Positions 33,715-43,582 of a stretch of 64,000 nucleotides of DNA are shown here, piece after piece. Source of the DNA: an uncultured Alphaproteobacteria bacterium (GTDB lineage: Bacteria; Pseudomonadota; Alphaproteobacteria; HIMB59; GCA-002718135). Location of the stretch: positions 1 to 64,000 of the forward strand of contig CACMKW010000001.1 of the NCBI GenBank assembly GCA_902614395.1. Reading direction: 5' to 3'. A program made the translations under genes and the position numbers. Numbering within the stretch: position 1 is the first letter of the stretch; each line of letters starts with the position of its first letter. Under the pieces are notes generated by a model. It did not search any database, was not told where the DNA came from, and saw only the letters and a program-made list of their open reading frames with translations.

Positions 33715-36641
33715 AACCCTTTAATATTTTGTTTGTATGACTTAGCAAAATCTGAAATTTTACCTCTCATAATTTTTTTGTTATCTTTAAACTCAATTAC
33801 ATCTGAGCCCGTACATTTACCAATTATTGTATAATCAGAAGCTTTAAATATTTTTTTAAAATTGGGTAACTTATTTTTTTTAAGAGAAACAAGAATTCTA
33901 CTTTGTGTTTCAGAAAATAAAAATTGGTCAACTGAGATTTTATTTTTTAGTTTTAAATCAAAAGTTAAACCTTTTTTTGAAGCAATTGCCATCTTTGTAA
34001 CTGCAATTCCTATTCCACCCAAGTCTATTCCAATTGCTGAATTTATAATTCCAAGTTTATTAGCTTTTTCAAAATTTCTATATGTGCGAAGTGCAATTTT
34101 GCTATTTACAACTGGATTTTTTGATTTTTCATAACCTATAATTTTGGAATAAACACTATCCTGTAATTCATTACGGGTATTTCCTAAAACTAAAAGTATA
34201 TCTCCATCATCTGGTGTTATTTTTGTTAAGTGTGAAATTTTATCTACCACTCCAATAGAAGAAATAAGCAAAGTTGGAGGTATTGAAATTTTTACTGATT
34301 TTCCAGTTTTATCAAAACCTTTAAAATCATTAAACATACTGTCTTTTCCTGAAATAAATGGTGTTTGGTACGCAACTGCATAATCATAACAAGCTTTTGC
34401 CGCTTCTTTCAATTGATATAAGCGATCAGGTTCATCTGAGCTGCACCAACAAAAGTTATCAAGAATTGCAATTTTTTTTGAGTTGGCACCACTTACAATT
34501 AAATTTTTATATGCTGTATCAATAGAGCACCCAGCCATATCATAAGGATTTGTTTCGGCGTACTGAGGATATGCAGCTTGAGAAAGAGCTATTGATTTTT
34601 CATCATCAAATAGAGGTTTAATAGCAGTAGCATTTCCAAAAACTCTGCCTTCGCCTTGTAATGGTTTTATAATGGAGGTTGCTTGTACTTCGTGATCATA
34701 TTGCGTGGCTATAAATTCTTTTGATACAATATTTGGACTAGAGAGAAGTTTATGTAATTTATTTATTAAGGAACTTTTTTTAATTATTTTTTTCTTTTCT
34801 TTTTTAATTTTTGGAAAAGATGTTTTTAAATCTAATTTAGGATAACCTTCATGAAGAAATTCCATATCTAAATTGAGAATTTCAGTTTTATTGTATTTTA
34901 CGATGGCTTTTTCTTTTTTAATAAACTTACCAATTATTGTTGCTTCCACACCTCTTGCATTAAATCTCTTTATAACTTTTTTTACGTTCGCTGGAGGTAC
35001 TGCCAGTGTCATTCTTTCTTGTGATTCAGAAACCCAAATCTCCCAAGGATATAAACCATTATATTTGAGGGGAACCTTTTCAAGATTAACTATAAAACCA
35101 CCGCTCTCTTTTGCCATTTCTCCAATTGATGATGATAATCCTCCCGCACCATTATCTGTTATGCTCGAGTAAAGATTTTCATCACGCAATTCTCTAATGA
35201 TGACATCAGACATTTTCTTTTGTGTTATTGGATCACCAATTTGTACGGCTGAAACTGGACTATTAGGATCTAACTCTTCCGATGAAAATGTTGCACCATG
35301 AATACCATCTTTTCCCACTCTACCTCCAGCCATTAGTATAATATCTCCTGGATTAGCTTTTTTCTTATGTGATAATTTTCCTTTTATTTTTTTTGGAATA
35401 ATCCCAACTGTTCCACAAAACACAAGGGGCTTTCCTGCAAACCGGTCATCAAAATACACATTACCTTGAGGGGTAGGGATACCTGAACAATTTCCTCCAA
35501 CTCTAACACCACTGATAATACCCTTCGCAATAAAATTTGCTGGAAGCATTGGATCCTTATTATTTTTTTGACGATACAATTGATAATTTTTATTTGGGTC
35601 TGCTAAATAATATGCATACGTATTCGCTATAGGTTTTGCTCCCTTTCCAAATCCAAGACAATCCCTATTAACACCAACAATTCCTGTGATTGCACCGCCA
35701 AATGGATCTAAGGCTGAAGGCGTATTATGTGTTTCAACTTTATGACAAATAATCCAATCTTTATTAAATTCTATTCCGCCGGCATTATCCGTAAAAAGAG
35801 AAACACAAAAATTATCTTTTCTTAATTGAATAATTTTTTCAGTTGCGCCTTTAATGTATTTTTTAAATATACCTTCGTGAATATCATCAATCTTAGCTGA
35901 AAATATTTTGTGTTTACAGTGCTCGGACCACGTTTGTGCTAATGTTTCAATTTCTACATCTGTTGGTTTACGATTTATAGTAGAAAAATAATTTCTTATG
36001 GCTTTTAAAGATTCTAGATCTAAGCCAAGTGTTCCCCTTCTAGATTTATCATTTTCTTCAATACCAAGTTTACCAATAAGACTGAGTTGATGATCAGAAA
36101 TATCTAAATTAATTTCTTTTTTACTATATTTTTTTTTTGGTAATTTTACCTTTTCTATTTTGAAGTGATTTTTTTTAAAATTATTTAAATATTTTTTAAA
36201 TGGATAAATCTTAATTGTTTGAATTAAGGGATTTGCTTCATTTTTAGATATTTTAGTAATATCTTCTTTTCTTCCTTTTATTAAAATAATTTTTGTTGAA
36301 CCAAGTTCAAAGCTTTTAAAACTACTTTTAAGATTATCTTTGATTATTTCTTTTACAGTTGTAGCAATATTATCAGTTACACCTGGTAAAAATTTTATTT
36401 CTACAACCCAGTTAAAATTACTATAACTAGATAAAACCTTATTTACATTTTTTTTTGTTAATATTGTTTGAGAAACGTCATTAGAAATAAGTTTACTTAT
36501 TTTAGTAAACTTTTGATCATCAAGATTTGTCGAAAAGAAATATCCATCTATAATTTTGATGGATTTATTATTGTGTTCTTTTTGTAGTGAACTTTCTTTC
36601 CCTGTCTTCTCAATGGAGAGAATTTGAATTGTATTTGTCAT
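33711..36641 (-). CDS. purL: FGAM synthase PurL with fused PurS-like N-terminus
   Basis: Converts FGAR, glutamine-derived ammonia and ATP to FGAM in purine synthesis. The PurL core starts at about residue 200 (ETLAQTWSEHCKHKIF near 226) and carries both AIRS-like halves (THNTPSALDPFGGA, GGRVGKDGIHGATFSSEE, ITDNGAGGLSSS, GKDSM.ND). The first roughly 180 residues contain two weakly similar segments (VVEIKFLPGVTDNIATTVKEII is the clearer) that look like a PurS domain fused to PurL. At 976 residues it exceeds the roughly 740 of ordinary small PurL. No separate purS is visible. It is divergent from purM with a 73-nt gap. Confidence 0.92.
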   Translation of the reverse strand: MTNTIQILSIEKTGKESSLQKEHNNKSIKIIDGYFFSTNLDDQKFTKISKLISNDVSQTILTKKNVNKVLSSYSNFNWVVEIKFLPGVTDNIATTVKEIIKDNLKSSFKSFELGSTKIILIKGRKEDITKISKNEANPLIQTIKIYPFKKYLNNFKKNHFKIEKVKLPKKKYSKKEINLDISDHQLSLIGKLGIEENDKSRRGTLGLDLESLKAIRNYFSTINRKPTDVEIETLAQTWSEHCKHKIFSAKIDDIHEGIFKKYIKGATEKIIQLRKDNFCVSLFTDNAGGIEFNKDWIICHKVETHNTPSALDPFGGAITGIVGVNRDCLGFGKGAKPIANTYAYYLADPNKNYQLYRQKNNKDPMLPANFIAKGIISGVRVGGNCSGIPTPQGNVYFDDRFAGKPLVFCGTVGIIPKKIKGKLSHKKKANPGDIILMAGGRVGKDGIHGATFSSEELDPNSPVSAVQIGDPITQKKMSDVIIRELRDENLYSSITDNGAGGLSSSIGEMAKESGGFIVNLEKVPLKYNGLYPWEIWVSESQERMTLAVPPANVKKVIKRFNARGVEATIIGKFIKKEKAIVKYNKTEILNLDMEFLHEGYPKLDLKTSFPKIKKEKKKIIKKSSLINKLHKLLSSPNIVSKEFIATQYDHEVQATSIIKPLQGEGRVFGNATAIKPLFDDEKSIALSQAAYPQYAETNPYDMAGCSIDTAYKNLIVSGANSKKIAILDNFCWCSSDEPDRLYQLKEAAKACYDYAVAYQTPFISGKDSMFNDFKGFDKTGKSVKISIPPTLLISSIGVVDKISHLTKITPDDGDILLVLGNTRNELQDSVYSKIIGYEKSKNPVVNSKIALRTYRNFEKANKLGIINSAIGIDLGGIGIAVTKMAIASKKGLTFDLKLKNKISVDQFLFSETQSRILVSLKKNKLPNFKKIFKASDYTIIGKCTGSDVIEFKDNKKIMRGKISDFAKSYKQNIKGL

Positions 36642-36714
36642 TATGAGTACGAATCAACTTAATTTACTATAATAATAGTTTACTCGTTAACGATTCGTTT
36701 AAAACTAATTAAAT

Positions 36715-37749
36715 ATGACAACATATAAAGAAGCAGGTGTTGATATAGAAAATACAGATGCCCTTGTTGAAGATATTTCTGAGCTAAGCAAATCAACAAA
36801 CAGAAACGGAAATTTTGATAAAATTGGCGGATTTGGTGGAATTTTTGATCTTAAAAATTGTGGATATGAAGATCCTTTATTGGTCTCTGGAACAGATGGT
36901 ATAGGGACAAAAATATTACTAGGGATTGAAACTGACATTTTAGATGGTTTGGGTCATGATCTCGTTGGTATGTGCCTTAATGATATTCTTTGCCATGGTG
37001 CAGAGCCATTATTTTTTTTAGATTACTACGCTTCTTCCAAGATTGATAAAAATTCTTTTTTAAAAATTATGAAAAGCATCACTGAAGCTTGCAAGATAAA
37101 TAATTGCTCTCTTATTGGTGGTGAAACAGCAGAGATGCCTGGGCTTTATAAAAAAGATGATTTTGATTTTGCTGGATTTTGTGTTGGTGCAGTAGAGAGA
37201 AAAAAAATTCTACCTAAAAGAGATGTCATGAAAGAAGATGATCTTCTATATGGGATTAGATCTTCGGGCTTTCATTCAAATGGATATTCTCTCATTCGAA
37301 AAGTTTTAAAAGATAAAAATATAGATCTACATAAAGAAACAGAATTTAAATCATCTTATGAAACAAATGCAGCAGCCTTAATGGCTCCAACAAAATTATA
37401 TTTTCCTTTTTTAAAAAAAATTTTAACAACAAATCTTATCAACGGTATTTCGCATATAACAGGTGGAGGTATTGTTGGTAATGCACCAAGAATGCTCTCT
37501 GAAAATTTATCAGCAAGGATTGATAAAAAATTTATTTGTGATGAAGAAATTTTCCAATGGTTTCAAAGTTTAGCTAACATTACAGATGAAGAAATGTTAA
37601 AGACCTTTAATTGTGGATTAGGTTTAATAATGACTATTTCAAAAAATAATTACAAAGAATTTGAGCAATTAATAAAAGATGAAAATTTAGATATTTTTGA
37701 AATTGGGAAAATAGAAGTTAACAAATCATCAAGGTGCACAATTAGTTGA
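36715..37749 (+). CDS. purM: AIR synthase (FGAM cyclo-ligase)
   Basis: ATP-dependent cyclisation of FGAM to aminoimidazole ribotide. Characteristic blocks are YKEAGVDIENTDALV, NRNGNFDKIGGFGG, SGTDGIGTKI, MCLNDILCHGAEPLFFLDY and GGETAEMPG, ending with HITGGGIVGNAPR. The 344-residue length is standard. It opens a five-gene plus-strand operon purM-N-F-D-C. A TATAAT-like element lies about 40 nt upstream in the divergent gap with purL. Confidence 0.96.
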   Translation: MTTYKEAGVDIENTDALVEDISELSKSTNRNGNFDKIGGFGGIFDLKNCGYEDPLLVSGTDGIGTKILLGIETDILDGLGHDLVGMCLNDILCHGAEPLFFLDYYASSKIDKNSFLKIMKSITEACKINNCSLIGGETAEMPGLYKKDDFDFAGFCVGAVERKKILPKRDVMKEDDLLYGIRSSGFHSNGYSLIRKVLKDKNIDLHKETEFKSSYETNAAALMAPTKLYFPFLKKILTTNLINGISHITGGGIVGNAPRMLSENLSARIDKKFICDEEIFQWFQSLANITDEEMLKTFNCGLGLIMTISKNNYKEFEQLIKDENLDIFEIGKIEVNKSSRCTIS

Positions 37750-38315
37750 AAAAATTACAAGTTGCTATTTTCATATCAGGAAGAGGTTCAAATTTAGAAT
37801 CACTAATACAATCATCATTTAAAAAACAAAGTTTAGTAGAGGTTCAATTAGTCGTATCCAATAACGCCAGAGCAAAAGGTTTAACTATTGCCAAAAAAAA
37901 TAAAATTCCATTCATACATTCTATTCCAAGGAAAAATTTCGAAAACAAAGTCATCAAGTATCTAGAAAATATAGATATCATTTGTTTGGCTGGTTTTATG
38001 CAAGTTTTAGACTCAAAATTTGTAAGGCAGTGGCGATCGCGATTAATCAATATTCACCCATCTTATCTTCCAGCTTTCAAAGGTTTAAATGCTCAGGATC
38101 AGGCCATAAAAGCTAAAGCGAGCTATTCTGGTTGTAGTGTTCATTATGTTAGCGCTAAAATTGACTCTGGAAAGATTATATTGCAAAAAAAAGTAAAGAT
38201 TTTGAAGAAAGATAATACCGAATCACTCTCAAAGAAAATATTGATAGAAGAGCATAAGGTTTATCCTAGAGCATTACAAATGGTTGCAAAAACACTTTTA
38301 ACAAGACAACAGTAA
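37746..38315 (+). CDS. purN: GAR transformylase, formyl-THF type
   Basis: Transfers a formyl group from 10-formyl-THF to glycinamide ribonucleotide. The N-terminal SGRGSNLESLIQS, the folate-site LAGFMQVL and the catalytic NIHPSYLPAFKG followed by HYVSAKIDSG are all present. It starts with TTG overlapping the purM stop (TTGA). The 189-residue length is slightly short but complete. Translational coupling in the purM operon is likely. Confidence 0.94.
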   Translation: MKKLQVAIFISGRGSNLESLIQSSFKKQSLVEVQLVVSNNARAKGLTIAKKNKIPFIHSIPRKNFENKVIKYLENIDIICLAGFMQVLDSKFVRQWRSRLINIHPSYLPAFKGLNAQDQAIKAKASYSGCSVHYVSAKIDSGKIILQKKVKILKKDNTESLSKKILIEEHKVYPRALQMVAKTLLTRQQ

Positions 38316-38316
38316 G

Positions 38317-39804
38317 ATGAAAAATCGATTAAATTTTCTAAAAAAAATCAGGGTAAGGCACTCTCATGTTCCCAGATTTAATGAGGAGTGTGGTGTTTTT
38401 GGAATAAGTGGCACCAAAGATGCTGCAGCTTTAACAGCTCTTGGTTTGCATGCGTTGCAACACCGTGGTCAAGAAGGTTGTGGAATTGTAAGTTATGATG
38501 GCAACTCCTATCACTCAGAAAGAAAATTTGGATTAGTTGGTGATAATTTTACAAAGAAACACTCATTAGACAAGTTAAAAGGAAAAATTGCGATAGGACA
38601 CAATCGCTATTCAACAACGGGCGGTGAAACAATAAGGAATATACAACCTTTTTATGCTGACCTTCATGGTGGAGCGATTAGTATTGCTCATAATGGTAAT
38701 TTAACTAATGCACTCCTTTTAAGAGAGCAAATGGTACGTGAAGGTGCAATATTTCAAACAACATCAGATACCGAAACAATTGTTCAGCTTGTAGCTCGTT
38801 CAAAAAAGAAAGATATTTTAAATAAAATTATTGATGCTTTAATGCAAATCCAAGGTGGTTATGCTTTATCAATTATTGCTAATGGTACGTTGATTGGTGC
38901 AAGAGATCCATTAGGTATTCGCCCACTTGTGTTAGGTAAATTTAAAAATGCATTTATCCTTGCCTCTGAAACTTGTGCTTTAGATATTATAGGTGCAAAA
39001 TTTATCCGTGAAATTGAAAATGGAGAAGTTGTAGTTATTAAAGATAATAAGGTTGAAAGTAGAAGACCTTTTCCAAAAAAACAAATCAAACCATGTGTAT
39101 TTGAATATATTTATTTTTCACGACCAGATAGTATTTTAAAAAATAAAACCGCCTATGAATATAGAAAAAATCTCGGTACTTACTTAGCAAAAGAAACCGA
39201 TATAAAACCTGATGTAGTCGTACCAGTTCCAGACTCTGGTGTTCCCGCTGCTCTTGGTTTTAGTCAAGAGTCTGGTATTCCTTTTGAATTAGGATTAATA
39301 CGAAATCATTATGTGGGGAGGACATTTATTGAGCCAACTCAGCAAATTAGAAGTTTAGGTGTAAAGTTAAAACTAAATCCTAACCAAAGTTCTATTAAAA
39401 AAAAGAAAGTTGTTTTAATTGACGACTCATTGGTTCGAGGAACTACATCCACAAAGATAATAAAAATGCTTTATGATTTTGGCGCAAAAGAAGTCCATAT
39501 GCGTATTGCTTCACCTGCAATTAAATATCCAGATTTTTACGGTGTCGATACTCCAACCCAAGAAGAATTATTGGCTGCAAACAAAAATTTAGAGGAAATG
39601 CGTAAATATATTGGAGCTAAATCATTAAAATTTTTATCATTAGATGGTTTGTATCAAGCTCTTGGTTATGATGAGAGAGATAATGATAATCCTCAATTTA
39701 CTGATCATTATTTTACAGGAGAGTATCCAGTCAGACCTTTAGATTACTTGAATGATGAAAGCTTAAAAAAACTATCATTTTTAAGTCTTGCTTCAAATAA
39801 TTAA
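38317..39804 (+). CDS. purF: Amidophosphoribosyltransferase
   Basis: First committed step of purine synthesis, PRPP plus glutamine to phosphoribosylamine. The glutaminase nucleophile is Cys25 in EECGVFGISG, so a 24-residue propeptide should be removed. The PRPP-binding motif is VVLIDDSLVRGTTS, and GHNRYSTTG and HNGNLTNA complete the glutaminase domain. The C-terminal VRPLDY..DE is usual for the B. subtilis-type enzyme. No clear Fe-S cysteine set is seen by eye. It starts 1 nt after purN. Confidence 0.95.
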   Translation: MKNRLNFLKKIRVRHSHVPRFNEECGVFGISGTKDAAALTALGLHALQHRGQEGCGIVSYDGNSYHSERKFGLVGDNFTKKHSLDKLKGKIAIGHNRYSTTGGETIRNIQPFYADLHGGAISIAHNGNLTNALLLREQMVREGAIFQTTSDTETIVQLVARSKKKDILNKIIDALMQIQGGYALSIIANGTLIGARDPLGIRPLVLGKFKNAFILASETCALDIIGAKFIREIENGEVVVIKDNKVESRRPFPKKQIKPCVFEYIYFSRPDSILKNKTAYEYRKNLGTYLAKETDIKPDVVVPVPDSGVPAALGFSQESGIPFELGLIRNHYVGRTFIEPTQQIRSLGVKLKLNPNQSSIKKKKVVLIDDSLVRGTTSTKIIKMLYDFGAKEVHMRIASPAIKYPDFYGVDTPTQEELLAANKNLEEMRKYIGAKSLKFLSLDGLYQALGYDERDNDNPQFTDHYFTGEYPVRPLDYLNDESLKKLSFLSLASNN

Positions 39805-39824
39805 TTAATGAATTATTTTTTTTC

Positions 39825-41102
39825 ATGAACGTTCTTGTCATTGGTAATGGTGGAAGAGAGCACGCATTATGTTATGGCATAAAACAATCTCCTAATTGTT
39901 CTAATTTATATTGTATTCCTGGAAGTGATAGTATCAGTGAAATTGCTTCTTCTATTATCACAGATGTTAATGATCATGATGCTATTCTTCAATTTTGTCT
40001 AGAAAGTAAAGTTGATCTTGTCGTGATAGGTCCAGAACTACCTTTAACTAAAGGATTATCCAACCTTTTAATGAATAATTCTATTTTTGTCTTTGGCCCT
40101 GATCAGATGGGAGCTGAGTTAGAAAAATCAAAAAAATTTACAAAAGATATTTGTAAAAAATTACATATAGCAACAGCTGCTTATGACGTATTTGATAACT
40201 ATGATGATGCCTTGAATTTTTGTCAAAATCAATCCTATCCTCTTGTTATTAAAGCTGATGGTTTAGCAGCAGGAAAAGGAGTTATTATTTGTCAAACAAT
40301 GGAAGATGCAAAAGATGCACTGATTAAATGTTTTAAAGATAATTCTTTTGGTGATGCTGGTTCAGTTGTTGTTATTGAAGAATTTTTAGTTGGTGAAGAG
40401 GTAAGTTTATTTTCACTTGTTGATAAAAATGGATTTGTGTTGCCACTTACAACAGCACAAGATCATAAAAAAATCTTAGAAGGAGAAAAAGGGTTAAACA
40501 CTGGTGGTATGGGAGCCTACACACCTGTTCCTTCTATTTCATCAAATAAAATGAATGAATTATCCAAAACATTTGTTGAGCCTATTGTTCAACATCTTGC
40601 TGAACAAGGCATCAACTACCAAGGAATGTTTTATGCAGGATTAATTTTAACAGATAAGGGTCCAAATTTACTCGAAATTAATGTTCGTTTTGGTGATCCA
40701 GAAACACAAGCAATTATTCCATTATTAGAAACAGATTTATTAGAACTCCTTCATGCTTCGGCAAAAGGAACTTTAAATGAAATGGAGCAAATTAAGTGGA
40801 AAAATGATTATGCCATGACAATAGTAATGGCTGCTAATGGCTATCCTGAGGATTATAAAAAATTCACATCCATTAATAATTTAGAAAATCTTACTTTAAC
40901 AAAAGATGAGTATTTGTTTCATGCGGGAACAAAACTTAAAGAAAACAAATGGTACTCTAATGGTGGACGTGTATTAAATATTTCTAGTACGGGCAAAGAC
41001 TTAAAAACTATTAGAGAAACTATTCACAATATAATCAATCAAATTAATTGGGATGAAGGATATTATCGAAAAGATATTGGTTGGAGATATATTGATGAGT
41101 AA
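39825..41102 (+). CDS. purD: GAR synthetase
   Basis: ATP-grasp ligase joining glycine to phosphoribosylamine. The N-terminal MNVLVIGNGGREHAL, the ATP-grasp segments PLVIKADGLAAGKGVIIC and VVIEEFLVGEEVSLFSL, and LEINVRFGDPETQAI are conserved. The 425-residue length is standard. It ends inside the start of purC, so the last two codons and the stop overlap the purC ATG. Confidence 0.96.
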   Translation: MNVLVIGNGGREHALCYGIKQSPNCSNLYCIPGSDSISEIASSIITDVNDHDAILQFCLESKVDLVVIGPELPLTKGLSNLLMNNSIFVFGPDQMGAELEKSKKFTKDICKKLHIATAAYDVFDNYDDALNFCQNQSYPLVIKADGLAAGKGVIICQTMEDAKDALIKCFKDNSFGDAGSVVVIEEFLVGEEVSLFSLVDKNGFVLPLTTAQDHKKILEGEKGLNTGGMGAYTPVPSISSNKMNELSKTFVEPIVQHLAEQGINYQGMFYAGLILTDKGPNLLEINVRFGDPETQAIIPLLETDLLELLHASAKGTLNEMEQIKWKNDYAMTIVMAANGYPEDYKKFTSINNLENLTLTKDEYLFHAGTKLKENKWYSNGGRVLNISSTGKDLKTIRETIHNIINQINWDEGYYRKDIGWRYIDE

Positions 41103-41997
41103 CTCATTTTTAGTTGAAGGAAAAACAAAAATTGTTGAGAAAACAAATGATCAAAATATTATTCGAATTGTAACAAAAGATTTTTTAACAGGCGGGGATG
41201 CAGCGAAGAAAGAGGAAATCAAAGATATTGGAATACAAAAGACAAAACAAACAAGTAATGTTTTTAGTATGCTAACCAAGGCAGGTATTGCAACATCATT
41301 TATTGAACAAGATTCGCCAAATAGCCTTTTAAGTTACAACTGCAATATGCTTCCTTTAGAATTTGTAGTAAGACGCTATGCATGGGGAAGTTATTTAAGT
41401 AGAAACACTCAATTTGCAAAAGATAAAAGTAATCCTCATCAATTTGAAAACTTAGTTTGGGAAATATTTCATAAACAAGCGGTTGTTATCCCTCCGCATG
41501 TTTCAGAACCTGTTCAAATGGATGAGAGTGATGCGAGAAGACAATTTTTGAAAGATGGAAAATGGGAAGAGGGTGTATTTACGGATCCATTTGTAAAAAC
41601 TGGAGAAGAATGGGAGTTATTTTCAGCCAAACAACCTGTTACAAGCAAAAGCTTAATGAAAACAAAAAAATTACTGTCTGATCAAGAATTAGAAATAGCT
41701 ATTAATGGAATTATTCTTCCAAGTTTTGAGCTCATAGAAGACAAATGGAAAACTATTGAGACAATTGATGGTCCTATACATTTAGTCGATATTAAGTTTG
41801 AGCTTGGCTTTAAAGTATCCGATAATTCGTTAGTTTTATCTGATGTCGTTGATAATGATAGTTGGCGAATATGGCCTGGAGGAGATCCCAATAAACAATT
41901 AGATAAACAATCTTTTCGTGAAGGAGAGGATTTAGTAAATGTTGCTAATAAATACGAGTTAGTAACGCAGTTAACTGATCAATTTAATTTAAGTTAA
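41095..41997 (+). CDS. purC: SAICAR synthase, long form
   Basis: Condenses aspartate with CAIR. Motifs are EGKTKIVEKT at the N-terminus, LPLEFVVRRYAWGSYLSR, and LVDIKFELGF with SDVVDNDSWRIWPGG at the ATP and substrate site. The ATG at 41095 gives a sensible protein of 300 residues and overlaps purD by 8 nt; the upstream extension to 41053 lies inside purD. At 300 residues it is clearly longer than the roughly 240-255-residue PurC usual in alphaproteobacteria and resembles the longer class. Confidence 0.94.
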   Translation: MSNSFLVEGKTKIVEKTNDQNIIRIVTKDFLTGGDAAKKEEIKDIGIQKTKQTSNVFSMLTKAGIATSFIEQDSPNSLLSYNCNMLPLEFVVRRYAWGSYLSRNTQFAKDKSNPHQFENLVWEIFHKQAVVIPPHVSEPVQMDESDARRQFLKDGKWEEGVFTDPFVKTGEEWELFSAKQPVTSKSLMKTKKLLSDQELEIAINGIILPSFELIEDKWKTIETIDGPIHLVDIKFELGFKVSDNSLVLSDVVDNDSWRIWPGGDPNKQLDKQSFREGEDLVNVANKYELVTQLTDQFNLS

Positions 41998-42001
41998 TAA
42001 A

Positions 42002-43045
42002 TTATTTTTCAATAATTGTTATATGACCCATTTTTCTTTTTTGTTTAATTTCTGTTTTTAAATAGTCATAAAAAAATTCGTTATCCTTGAATTTTTTACT
42101 GCGATAAGGAGTAATATCATCACCAATCAAGTTTATCATTTTGGCGTTATACAATTTTTTTGTCTCAATCTTCTCTAAGCTGCATACTGCTCGCACATGA
42201 TTTTCAAATTGACTAATATTATGAGAATTCATTGTCAGATGTCCAGAATTATGAACGCGAGGAGCAATTTCGTTAGCATATAAATTATCATCAGTATCAA
42301 TAAAAAACTCTACACATAACGTTCCAATATAATCTAGTTTTTCTACAACTTGTTTTGCCCACTCAATTGATTTTATTCGTATGTCGTCAGAGATATCACT
42401 TGGTATTTTTGAATATTTTAAAATTTGTTCTTCATGAACATTCTCGATAGGATCATAGATCTCATAACTATTTTGATCATAACGAGTAATGACGACTGAA
42501 ATTTCTTTTTTAAGATGAATGAGTCTTTCTAAAATGTATTCTTTTGTAAAATCAATTTCGTTCGTAACATCATCTACAGTGTTTAATTTATACTGACCTT
42601 TACCATCGTATCCTAATGTTGTTGTTTTTAACAAACCAGGAAGCAAGTCTAGATTTTCACTCAAATCTTTTCTATTTTTGATAGCTACATATTTTGTTGT
42701 TGTTATATTATTGTCATTGAGAAATTTTTTTTCTGTTTCTCGTTGTTGAATGAGTTGATTAATTTCAGGTTTTGGTAAAACTTTTTTCTTTTCATTAATT
42801 TTTTTTAATATTGCGAAGGGAATATTTTCAAATTCATATGTAACAAGATCAACTGCATTAATAAAATTATTTACCGTTGTATCATCATCATACTGACCAA
42901 AAATAAATTTAGTAGCAAAGTGTTTCCCGGGTGCATCAGGATCATCACTTAATATGACGGTTTGTATATCTATTTTTTTTGCAGCATCTGCTAAAAGACT
43001 TCCTAATTGTCCGCCACCGATAATGCCAAGTGTGGGTGCATTCAT
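42002..43045 (-). CDS. purK: N5-CAIR synthetase
   Basis: ATP-grasp enzyme carboxylating AIR. The N-terminal LGIIGGGQLGSLLADAAKK, the YEFENIP block, LKTTTLGYDGKGQYKL and YANEIAPRVHNSGHLTM are conserved. The 347-residue length is normal. It lies 3 nt downstream of purE on the minus strand and is convergent with purC, so the purC and purK stops lie 4 nt apart. Confidence 0.95.
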   Translation of the reverse strand: MNAPTLGIIGGGQLGSLLADAAKKIDIQTVILSDDPDAPGKHFATKFIFGQYDDDTTVNNFINAVDLVTYEFENIPFAILKKINEKKKVLPKPEINQLIQQRETEKKFLNDNNITTTKYVAIKNRKDLSENLDLLPGLLKTTTLGYDGKGQYKLNTVDDVTNEIDFTKEYILERLIHLKKEISVVITRYDQNSYEIYDPIENVHEEQILKYSKIPSDISDDIRIKSIEWAKQVVEKLDYIGTLCVEFFIDTDDNLYANEIAPRVHNSGHLTMNSHNISQFENHVRAVCSLEKIETKKLYNAKMINLIGDDITPYRSKKFKDNEFFYDYLKTEIKQKRKMGHITIIEK

Positions 43046-43048
43046 GAC

Positions 43049-43540
43049 TTATGGTTTTTGTTTAACAGCTTTTGATTGTTTGCTTCGATAATTCTTTAGA
43101 TTTTTCTTAATTTCTTTATTCGTAAGAGCAATGATGGAAGCTGCATATAAACCGGCATTCATTGCTCCATCCTCACCGATTGCTACACTGCCAACAGGAA
43201 TACCTTTTGGCATCTGTACTATTGATAATAAACTATCCAATCCTTTTAATTTACGACTTTCTACTGGTACGCCGATTACAGGTATAGTTGTTAATGATGC
43301 AATCATTCCTGGTAAATGCGCAGATCCTCCTGCACCAGCAATAATGACAGAAATATTATTGTCTTCCGCTGCTTTGGCAAATTTAAACATTCTCTCTGGT
43401 GTGCGGTGTGCAGAAACAATTTTGGTTTCAAACTTAACTTTCAGTAATCTTAAAATTTTTTCACAATTTTTCATGGTAGCATAATCAGACTTGCTTCCCA
43501 TCACAATTGCTACCTTATGTTTTGTTGATGCTGAGGTCAT
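43049..43540 (-). CDS. purE: N5-CAIR mutase, class I PurE
   Basis: Converts N5-CAIR to [24 protein letters not shown] and [16 protein letters not shown] are diagnostic of class I PurE, which works with PurK. The 163-residue length is usual. It precedes purK in a two-gene operon, with guaB 42 nt upstream in the same direction. Confidence 0.95.
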   Translation of the reverse strand: MTSASTKHKVAIVMGSKSDYATMKNCEKILRLLKVKFETKIVSAHRTPERMFKFAKAAEDNNISVIIAGAGGSAHLPGMIASLTTIPVIGVPVESRKLKGLDSLLSIVQMPKGIPVGSVAIGEDGAMNAGLYAASIIALTNKEIKKNLKNYRSKQSKAVKQKP

Positions 43541-43582
43541 TTTAGTTTTATTGTATCAATTCAATGATGATTCGATACATTA

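Noticed and set aside
41053..41094. Longer N-terminus for PurC
   Set aside because: The extension lies inside the end of purD and has no family similarity; the ATG at 41095 begins the conserved domain directly.
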